Shown: positions 15,537-20,484 of the stretch, in pieces | Layout of the letters: each line of letters begins with the position of its first letter | Numbering within the stretch: position 1 is the stretch's first letter | DNA from: Thermoplasmata archaeon | Lineage (GTDB): Archaea > Thermoplasmatota > E2 > UBA202 > JdFR-43 | Reading direction: 5' to 3' | DNA: 20,484 nucleotides | Assembly (NCBI GenBank): GCA_021161135.1 | Contig: JAGHBD010000002.1 | Coordinates: forward strand, 1-20,484 | The notes under the pieces: generated by a model | Told to the model about the DNA's origin: nothing | Seen by the model: the letters and a program-made list of their open reading frames with translations, nothing else | Databases searched by the model: none | Program-made: the position numbers and the translations under genes

Positions 15537-16496
15537 TCGTTCAGGACAATATTCCTTTCTTATACACCTTGCACATTTTTTTGGATTGTTATGGTTTCGA
15601 TGAGCAATTCCTTTTTCCATATCTTTAATCATATTTTTTCTTAACTGCATCACAACTTCTTTCCACCTCTTTTCATAAGGTATCTTGAATTCAGCATTTT
15701 TGTATTTCAAAATTCCATATGATGGCGGAACACCATATTTGTCCTCTATGAGCATGCAGTATGCAGTTAATTGAATAACATGAGGAAATATTGGCGACTG
15801 CAAATCAGAAGTTTTTTCTTCAACGGGGATATATTCATCATCTATCTTGAGAATATAATCTGGCTTCCCCCTTATACCATATTTTTCTGAAATTATTTCT
15901 TTTTCTCTATCGCTTCCTATATACTCAATTTCCCCTTTAATAGGAATGTATCTTATCTTCTTTTCCACTATTTTATCACTCAGATACATTCCTCTATAAA
16001 AAAGAAGATTTGCAACAACAATCCATATAATGGCGAGAATTTCTGCAAACAAACTCATATCTCTGTTGGCGGGCGAAGAAAAAAGAAACGAAAAGAAGGC
16101 AATCAATATTGCTCCCATTGATGAAAGGAGTAAGAGTTTTTCATATTTTGGCTTAAGAATACTCACCACTTTTGTAGCTCTATAGAGGAAAAATGCAGAA
16201 ACAAGAAGCCACATGAGAGCAAGTGTAACAAAAAAATATTGCCAAAAAGTTTGTATCTCTTCATATAAAAAAGCTATGCCTGATATAGCAACGATGGTAG
16301 CTGCTACAGAGAAAAACAGGATATATTTTTCATAGAATTTCACTTTTTTCTCTTTTTCTTTTATTTCCTGAAGCTCTTTTCCTACTTTTTTATGATGTTT
16401 CACTCCTTCTTTATGAACGATTTTGTGTTCCTTGCTCAGCCACCATGAAAGAGGGCAGAAAGCATATTTTTCAAGGTCGCCAGGCGAGACAAACAT
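15528..16496 (-). CDS. Cas4-like PD-(D/E)XK nuclease with a four-helix membrane insertion
   Basis: A 322-aa protein with the parts of a Cas4/RecB-type nuclease split by membrane helices. C14 (YAFCPLSWWL) and the helix with H34/H35 (GVKHHKKVGK) form the usual N-terminal piece. Hydrophobic helices follow at about 57-79, 84-106, 121-141 and 149-172. The nuclease core then resumes: GKPD (D213), VEEK (E226, K228) and the HVIQLTAYCMLIEDKYG motif (Q242, Y246). It ends with C308, C311 and C317 (KKCARCIRKEYCPE), which with C14 complete a Cas4-like 4Fe-4S site. All catalytic and cluster residues seem intact, so a DNA nuclease tethered to the membrane is inferred. No cas genes or CRISPR array are in view. 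It diverges from dtdA over 53 bp. Confidence 0.82.
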   Translation of the reverse strand: MFVSPGDLEKYAFCPLSWWLSKEHKIVHKEGVKHHKKVGKELQEIKEKEKKVKFYEKYILFFSVAATIVAISGIAFLYEEIQTFWQYFFVTLALMWLLVSAFFLYRATKVVSILKPKYEKLLLLSSMGAILIAFFSFLFSSPANRDMSLFAEILAIIWIVVANLLFYRGMYLSDKIVEKKIRYIPIKGEIEYIGSDREKEIISEKYGIRGKPDYILKIDDEYIPVEEKTSDLQSPIFPHVIQLTAYCMLIEDKYGVPPSYGILKYKNAEFKIPYEKRWKEVVMQLRKNMIKDMEKGIAHRNHNNPKKCARCIRKEYCPERLS

Positions 16497-16516
16497 TTTA
16501 GATGTGAAGATAACAG

Positions 16517-16528
16517 AAAATATAAGAA
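16517..16528. promoter_or_regulatory. Shared bidirectional TATA-like element
   Basis: AAAATATAAGAA lies about 27 nt from both the Cas4-like ATG (16496, minus) and the dtdA ATG (16550, plus). Its near-symmetric A/T sequence reads as TATA-like on either strand. One element may serve both genes. Confidence 0.45.
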
Positions 16529-16549
16529 TTATGGTTTATTCAGCATAGA

Positions 16550-17311
16550 ATGATATGCATTGTGGCGTCGATGAAGGATATTGCGAGCAGAAATATAGCA
16601 GAAAATTTACTTTCTATAACAAAATGGAAAGAAAAAGGAAATATTTATGAAAGAGATGATATGCTACTCTATTTCATAGATGATGAGCATATATTCCATG
16701 ATGATGTAGATAGGGAGATAGAAGCCCTCGGTTATACCATCGATACTATAATTTTTGCCTCCCGCCATGCATCTGTGGCAAAGAAAAAAACACTCAGCAT
16801 CCATGCAATAGGAAATTTTGGAAAAGCAGAATATGGTGGGAGAGACAAAACACTTATTCCTTGCAGCCCAATATTAATGAGAAGTGCCCTTCACATTTTG
16901 AAAGAGATGGCACCGAAAGAGTATCAGGTGTGTTATGAAGCAACTCATCATGGTCCCTATCTGGAAAAACCCTGCTTTTTTATTGAGGTAGGAAGCACCG
17001 AGGCAGAATGGAGAGATAAAAAAGCATGCAGGGTGATAGCGGAGGCAATCATGCAGATGGAGGAGAAAAAATACGATGTGGCGATTGGAATAGGAGGTGG
17101 TCATTATGCTCCCCGCTTTACTGATATAGCATTGGAGAGCGAAATAGCGTTTGGGCACATAGCAGCCAAGTATGCGGTGGAGCATTTAAATGAAGAAATG
17201 CTGGAAAAAATGATTGATGCTACGCCGAATTGTAAAAAAGTTTGTTTTCACGGAAAACATGAAAGGATAGAGGAGGCAACAAAGAAGATGGGATTATTAT
17301 CTATATCCTGA
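16550..17311 (+). CDS. dtdA: Archaeal D-aminoacyl-tRNA deacylase (DtdA/DTD2)
   Basis: A 253-aa cytoplasmic enzyme that removes D-amino acids wrongly attached to tRNAs, the archaeal/plant (GEK1-like) type unrelated to bacterial DTD. The N-terminus ICIVASMKDIASRNIAENLL is typical. Conserved blocks are FASRHASVAKKKTLSIHAIG (69-88), the histidine-rich CYEATHHGPYLEKPCFFIEV (128-147) and GIGGGHYAPRFTDIAL (180-195), which is likely to form the metal-dependent active site. The length is slightly below the usual 270 or so residues. The gene overlaps the converging membrane-protein gene by 11 bases and diverges from the Cas4-like gene. Confidence 0.93.
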   Translation: MICIVASMKDIASRNIAENLLSITKWKEKGNIYERDDMLLYFIDDEHIFHDDVDREIEALGYTIDTIIFASRHASVAKKKTLSIHAIGNFGKAEYGGRDKTLIPCSPILMRSALHILKEMAPKEYQVCYEATHHGPYLEKPCFFIEVGSTEAEWRDKKACRVIAEAIMQMEEKKYDVAIGIGGGHYAPRFTDIALESEIAFGHIAAKYAVEHLNEEMLEKMIDATPNCKKVCFHGKHERIEEATKKMGLLSIS

Positions 17312-17696
17312 GCCTTTTATTTTGATACCCGATTATGATAGCGAGAATGAGAAAGGTTATGAAGAGAGCAAAGAAAAATTTTGCAGTTTCCTTATCGCCT
17401 CCATAAAATGATGTAAAGGATGGAAAAAGAAAAAAGAGGGAGAAGAACAGAAGGATGGCGAAATCTCTCCAAGCAATTGCATGGATATGGGCTTTTAAAT
17501 ACGATTTCCTATCCCGCCTGTAAAACATATATGAGGCAATGACAAGGGAAAGTAAGATGGCAGAGGAGAAAATTGTTATTAAACCAATCCAAAACTCGTG
17601 AAAAGTAATTATGATGCCTACTACAAGAGTGAATAATAAGAAGGGAATACCAATTTTAAAGCCTATGTTAATTAGAGCATCGTGCAAGTCCCTCAT
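17301..17696 (-). CDS. Small four-helix membrane protein of unknown function
   Basis: A 131-aa hydrophobic protein with four predicted membrane helices at about 11-32, 36-59, 78-96 and 105-124. A basic loop (FYRRDRKSYLKAHIHAIAWR) separates helices 2 and 3, and the C-terminus YQNKRLRI is basic, so both probably face the cytoplasm. No family motif was recognised. The ATG follows the acylphosphatase stop by one base, implying a shared transcript and translational coupling. Its 3' end overlaps dtdA by 11 bases on the opposite strand. Confidence 0.75.
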   Translation of the reverse strand: MRDLHDALINIGFKIGIPFLLFTLVVGIIITFHEFWIGLITIFSSAILLSLVIASYMFYRRDRKSYLKAHIHAIAWRDFAILLFFSLFFLFPSFTSFYGGDKETAKFFFALFITFLILAIIIGYQNKRLRI

Positions 17697-17697
17697 T

Positions 17698-17967
17698 TTA
17701 ATACCTTATCTCAAATTTTTCTTCGCCTCTTGGCTCCTCATATTCCACTTCTACTCTCTCAACCCTTGCCAGTGGTGGACCACGATGACACCATTCTATA
17801 ATTTTTTCAACGCTTTCATCATCTCCTTCGAAGACCGCCTCAACACTTCCATCTGGAACATTTCTTACCCATCCCTTTATGCCAAGTTTATCAGCTATAT
17901 CTTTTGTATGTGCTCTAAACCACACTCCTTGAACCTTCCCGTATATCCTCACGTGAGCTCTCCTCAT
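17698..17967 (-). CDS. acyP: Acylphosphatase
   Basis: An 89-aa ferredoxin-like alpha/beta enzyme that hydrolyses acyl phosphates such as carbamoyl phosphate or 1,3-bisphosphoglycerate. The N-terminal signature [20 protein letters not shown] carries the catalytic Arg that binds phosphate. The second signature [20 protein letters not shown] carries the catalytic Asn. C-terminal [20 protein letters not shown] completes the fold, at normal length. It is the first gene of a two-gene unit with the membrane protein downstream. A TATATAAAA-type box on the minus strand lies about 26 nt before the ATG. Confidence 0.96.
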   Translation of the reverse strand: MRRAHVRIYGKVQGVWFRAHTKDIADKLGIKGWVRNVPDGSVEAVFEGDDESVEKIIEWCHRGPPLARVERVEVEYEEPRGEEKFEIRY

Positions 17968-17987
17968 GATTGGATATCTAAAAAAGA

Positions 17988-18005
17988 GATATAAAATTTA
18001 AATAT
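17988..18005. promoter_or_regulatory. Divergent promoter region for acyP and the RuvC-like gene
   Basis: Minus-strand TTTTATATC (17988-17996) lies about 26 nt before acyP, and plus-strand TTTAAATAT (17997-18005) lies about 24 nt before the GTG at 18024. The two TATA-like boxes abut within 18 bp, so the two directions may compete for the basal factors. Confidence 0.45.
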
Positions 18006-18023
18006 GAGGAGAGATATAGAAGT

Positions 18024-18758
18024 GTGATTGGGTTACTCACCTCAAATTTTGCATTCTATCATGATGTGGTTAATGAACTTAAGAAAAGGGATCTGCCATT
18101 CATTTCTCTTTCATTTAGCGAGAAAATTCCTCCAAATGTTGATGTGGTGATAACATCTGAGGAGGAAAGAGAAAGAATCGATTTTGGGAATGTTGTAATA
18201 TGGAAAAATGGAGGAAGCATTGAAAATTTGGTGGACAAAGCACTCATTTATTCCAGCGGTAAGGATGTGAAAATAGTTTTTGGAATTGATCCTGGCGATA
18301 ATATAGGCATAGCAATTTTTGGTAACAGAAAACTCATAAGAAGCCTCCTTGCCAGCTCGCCCGAGCAAGCGGCAAATTTTATAAAAGAATATGTTGAAGA
18401 TATAGGGGCAAAAGAAGTTGTTGTGAAAATAGGTAACGGGGCGAGGTTGATAAGAAACAGAATAATAAATCGTCTTATAAAAGAGAATATCAGAATGGAA
18501 ATAGTTGACGAGGCAGCGATACCATGTGTTGATGATGATGAAGTGGCAGCATCAACGATAGCTTTGGCAGAAGGAAGAGAAATAAAGGGTATGCTTTCTG
18601 TGGAGCCAAAGGAAGGAGAAATAAGAGAGATGCAGAGATTGAGCAGAATAAAGAGTAGGAATATAACAATATCAAAAGAACTGGCAAGAAAGGTTTTGCG
18701 AGGAGAAATGAAACTTGAGGATGCTATCGAAATACAGCGTGGCAAAAATCAGGCGTAA
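18024..18758 (+). CDS. Predicted RuvC/RNase H-fold nuclease-like protein
   Basis: A 244-aa protein starting at GTG, with GAGGAGAG about 10 nt upstream. Residues 1-80 form an alpha/beta region of unknown role. From about 83 an RNase H-like fold is suggested: [20 protein letters not shown] (85-104, first strand with D89), a helix, [15 protein letters not shown] (131-145), EIVDEAAIP (E159, E163), and the helix [14 protein letters not shown] (168-181) with clustered acids D170-E173. This D...E...DD order resembles RuvC and YqgF resolvases. A C-terminal basic region ([20 protein letters not shown]) may contact nucleic acid. Nuclease activity is inference; it could be a non-catalytic nucleic-acid-binding relative. 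It overlaps uS15 tail to tail by 10 bases. Confidence 0.6.
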   Translation: MIGLLTSNFAFYHDVVNELKKRDLPFISLSFSEKIPPNVDVVITSEEERERIDFGNVVIWKNGGSIENLVDKALIYSSGKDVKIVFGIDPGDNIGIAIFGNRKLIRSLLASSPEQAANFIKEYVEDIGAKEVVVKIGNGARLIRNRIINRLIKENIRMEIVDEAAIPCVDDDEVAASTIALAEGREIKGMLSVEPKEGEIREMQRLSRIKSRNITISKELARKVLRGEMKLEDAIEIQRGKNQA

Positions 18759-19174
18759 CTCCACTTCTCTGGTAGTTTCCCTTCCCGCTTATAGTATTTT
18801 ACAAGCCTTTTTATTTTTGCCTCAATCAGTTGCAATCTCCTTCTGTTATGCAAATCCTTTTTATGCTCCGCAAGGTGTTTAAGCAAATTCGCCCTTTTAT
18901 CCAGCAAATTGCTCAAATCTTCGGGTATTTCTGGCAGGAGATTGTGCTCCTCCAACACCTTCGTTATTTTCTTTCCAAGTGCGGCTCTTACATCTGGCAC
19001 CCCATAGGAATCACGGAGTATCAATCCTATCATTGCAGGTGGCTTACCTTCTTCGGCAAGTTTAACTATAAGTTCTTCTATTTCTTCTGGTTTCAGACTC
19101 CATTCTGGGTGTGTCCTCTCAATTGGGTGTTTTGAGCCTGACTTGCCCCTCCTTCTTGCGTGCATTCGTGCCAT
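18749..19174 (-). CDS. rps15: Small ribosomal subunit protein uS15 (archaeal)
   Basis: 141 aa from the ATG at 19174. A GTG two codons upstream (19180) is also in frame, but the normal archaeal start [17 protein letters not shown] favours the ATG. The archaeal/eukaryotic N-terminal extension (about 1-60, [20 protein letters not shown]) precedes the universal core with [40 protein letters not shown] and [13 protein letters not shown]. uS15 binds the 16S rRNA three-way junction. It stands alone here, far from the spc cluster. A TATA-like TTTTAATATATAAAG lies just upstream, at leaderless spacing. Confidence 0.96.
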   Translation of the reverse strand: MARMHARRRGKSGSKHPIERTHPEWSLKPEEIEELIVKLAEEGKPPAMIGLILRDSYGVPDVRAALGKKITKVLEEHNLLPEIPEDLSNLLDKRANLLKHLAEHKKDLHNRRRLQLIEAKIKRLVKYYKREGKLPEKWSYA

Positions 19175-19189
19175 TGACACGAAATAATC

Positions 19190-19204
19190 TTTTAATATAT
19201 AAAG
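19190..19204. promoter_or_regulatory. TATA-like element between rps15 and pyrK
   Basis: TTTTAATATATAAAG is centred about 23 nt before the rps15 ATG on the minus strand and about 42 nt before the pyrK ATG on the plus strand. It could serve both; for pyrK this would leave a short leader. Confidence 0.4.
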
Positions 19205-19238
19205 GTTGCAGAGGAAATAGCAAATCTTTTGTATTTAA

Positions 19239-20012
19239 ATGGCTCTCTCATATATGCATATTTGTAGGATAAAGAGGATAGTTGAGCACAGTGATATTCA
19301 CAAAACATTTTTCTTGGATATTAAAATGGATGCTATGCCCGGACAATTTGTTATGGTATGGATTCCAGGCATAGATGAAGTTCCCATGTCTCTCAGCCAT
19401 ATTGGAGAGGAAACAGCTATAACAGTTGAGAAAGTCGGGGAGGCGACGGAAGCAATGCACAGAATGAAGGAAGGAGATAAATTGGGAGTGAGAGGCCCAT
19501 ATGGGAGAGGATTCGAAATAATGGGTAAAAAAGCCCTTTTTGTTGCAGGCGGCACAGGCATAGCGCCTTTACTTCCCCTCATAAAAATTTATGAAGGAGA
19601 GAAGCATGTTGTTCTCGGAGCAAAAACAAGCAAATTGCTTTTGTTTGCAGATGATATAAAAAAGATTGCAAATCTCCATATTTCTACAGATGATGGAAGT
19701 GCTGGCATAGAAGGATTTTCAACTGATGTGGCTCGAATGTTAATGGAAAAGCAGGAATTTGATGTGGTTTATGTGTGTGGGCCAGAAATTATGATGAAAA
19801 AAATGCTGGATTTATGTATAGAAAAAGGCATAGAGATGCAGGCGAGTTTAGAAAGATATATGAAGTGTGGCGTTGGAATATGTGATTCATGTGCGATAGA
19901 TGGCTATCATGTCTGTAAAGATGGCCCTGTTTTCAGCAGCAATGTTCTCATAAAAATTAAGGATTTTGGAGAGTGGAAAAGAGATGAAGCGGGCAGAAAA
20001 GTGAGGATATAA
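19239..20012 (+). CDS. pyrK: Dihydroorotate dehydrogenase electron-transfer subunit PyrK
   Basis: 257 aa (252 if the in-frame ATG at 19254 is used, which fits homologues a little better). A ferredoxin-reductase-like flavoprotein that passes electrons between NAD and the PyrD dihydroorotate dehydrogenase in pyrimidine synthesis. FAD region: PGQFVMVWIPGIDEVPMSLS and VEKVGEATEAMH. NAD region: GPYGRGFEI and FVAGGTGIAPLLPLI. The C-terminal [2Fe-2S] site is KCGVGICDSCAIDGYHVCKD with Cys spacing x4, x2, x7, then GPVF. The archaeal form has PMS where bacterial PyrK has RPLS. No pyrD is in the window, so its partner must be encoded elsewhere. Confidence 0.92.
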   Translation: MALSYMHICRIKRIVEHSDIHKTFFLDIKMDAMPGQFVMVWIPGIDEVPMSLSHIGEETAITVEKVGEATEAMHRMKEGDKLGVRGPYGRGFEIMGKKALFVAGGTGIAPLLPLIKIYEGEKHVVLGAKTSKLLLFADDIKKIANLHISTDDGSAGIEGFSTDVARMLMEKQEFDVVYVCGPEIMMKKMLDLCIEKGIEMQASLERYMKCGVGICDSCAIDGYHVCKDGPVFSSNVLIKIKDFGEWKRDEAGRKVRI

Positions 20013-20026
20013 TCTTTTCATTATGA

Positions 20027-20236
20027 TCAGCCAATTCTTCCTCTTTCCTGCCATACTTCGATGAATTTTTCTATGCTTCTATCATAAGTTTTCTCTATAT
20101 CTGGAGGGAAAAAGCATGCTGGCATTTCGTTATGGGAAAGATGATAACGAATACACTCGCAACATACTCCTTTCTTATCACATGGCTCCCATGTGCAGGG
20201 ACAACTTTCTAAATTCCTCTCCTTTTGGCACTTCAT
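20027..20236 (-). CDS. Small cysteine-rich DUF6485-like protein
   Basis: 69 aa from the ATG at 20236. Seven cysteines: C3, C12, C14, C19, C25, C26, C28 in KCQ, SCPCTWEPCDKKGVCCEC, plus C41 in MPACFFPPDIEKTYDRS, giving eight in total. The pattern matches DUF6485-type proteins, from memory, of unknown function; metal binding (zinc or Fe-S) is likely. An upstream TTG at 20284 extends the frame but the extra residues are unlike the family. A minus-strand CTTATTTATC lies about 22 nt upstream. The gene converges on pyrK with a 14-nt gap. Confidence 0.72.
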   Translation of the reverse strand: MKCQKERNLESCPCTWEPCDKKGVCCECIRYHLSHNEMPACFFPPDIEKTYDRSIEKFIEVWQERGRIG

Positions 20237-20288
20237 GGTCTGTAATATACAGGATAAATAAGAAATTAACTGGATATCCTGCAAAAAG

Positions 20289-20322
20289 TTTTATAAACAT
20301 TTTTCCCTTTAATATTTGGAGG
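20289..20322 (+). promoter_or_regulatory. TATA-like box and strong Shine-Dalgarno site of the PPC-domain gene
   Basis: TTTTATAAAC (20289-20298) precedes GGAGG (20318-20322), which sits 7 nt before the ATG. It is the clearest Shine-Dalgarno site at a transcription-unit start in the window. Confidence 0.55.
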
Positions 20323-20329
20323 CAGAAAA

Positions 20330-20484
20330 ATGAAGAAGGTAATAGCTTTGGCAATATGTATTTTGGTAGCTCTGCCAGTAATTAGCATGGCTTATGAGAA
20401 TGATGAACCAAACAACGATTTTCAGCATGCTACATTGCTTAAAGAGACTGCAAAGGGAACTGTAAGTTTTGAGGATACAAAGGA
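20330..20484 (+). CDS. Exported protein with PPC-like domain, 5' part only
   Basis: The first 51 codons of a gene cut by the window end. Residues 1-21 form a signal peptide (KKVIALAICILVALPVISMA). Mature sequence begins ENDEPNNDFQHATLLKETAK and then GTVSFEDTK. This is the opening of a bacterial pre-peptidase C-terminal (PPC) domain, a beta-sandwich found in secreted proteases and surface proteins. The enzyme, if any, lies beyond the window. The start is supported by GGAGG 7 nt upstream. Confidence 0.78.
   Translation, partial: MKKVIALAICILVALPVISMAYENDEPNNDFQHATLLKETAKGTVSFEDTK

Noticed and set aside
15528..16496. A CRISPR-Cas locus suggested by the Cas4-like gene
   Set aside because: No repeat-spacer array and no cas1, cas2, cas3 or effector gene is visible in the window; Cas4-like nucleases also occur alone.
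15312..16496. Toxin-antitoxin pair made of the RHH protein and the Cas4-like gene
   Set aside because: The genes are convergent rather than co-directional in an operon, and the RHH protein's closest visible relative is the PAS regulator.

Overview
The window is archaeal chromosomal DNA, most likely from a euryarchaeon of the Thermoplasmatota type (lineage inferred; domain secure). Evidence for Archaea: ribosomal proteins eL32, eL19 and archaeal-type uS15, uL30 and uL15; archaeal adenylate kinase AdkA; sn-glycerol-1-phosphate dehydrogenase for archaeal lipids; archaeal D-aminoacyl-tRNA deacylase; archaeal PyrK; UPF0179; and TATA/BRE-like boxes about 22-28 nt before many start codons, which suggests leaderless mRNAs. 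Genes inside operons instead use stop/start overlaps and short Shine-Dalgarno sequences.

Layout. (1) 1-1772 is an insertion-sequence nest: a degenerate transposase N-terminus running off the left edge on the minus strand, a COG1832 CoA-binding protein gene, and a 952-bp IS481-like element with 25-bp terminal inverted repeats and a frameshifted transposase. (2) 1825-7617 is the 3' half of the archaeal spc ribosomal operon: uS8, uL6, eL32, eL19, uL18, uS5, uL30, uL15, SecY, AdkA. The usual upstream genes (uS14, uL5 and others) are missing; the IS ends 52 bp before uS8. (3) 7614-13612, minus strand: a secreted Ig-like repeat protein, TrmJ-type tRNA methyltransferase, methionyl-tRNA synthetase, and a ribbon-helix-helix/PAS/PAS regulator. 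(4) 13782-15536, plus strand: G1P dehydrogenase, UPF0179, and a 74-aa ribbon-helix-helix protein similar to the N-terminus of the PAS regulator. (5) 15528-20484 is a compact mix: a Cas4-like nuclease carrying four membrane helices, DtdA, a small membrane protein behind acylphosphatase, a RuvC/RNase H-like protein, uS15, PyrK, a cysteine-rich DUF6485-like protein, and the start of an exported PPC-domain protein.

Most of the window is housekeeping (translation, protein export, lipid and pyrimidine synthesis). The least ordinary items are the membrane-embedded Cas4-like nuclease with no CRISPR array or other cas genes in view, the RHH-PAS-PAS regulator with its stand-alone RHH paralogue, the RuvC-like protein, and the IS-associated break of the ribosomal operon. 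Four convergent gene pairs overlap at their stop codons, so the genome is very compact. No tRNA, rRNA or CRISPR array was seen.
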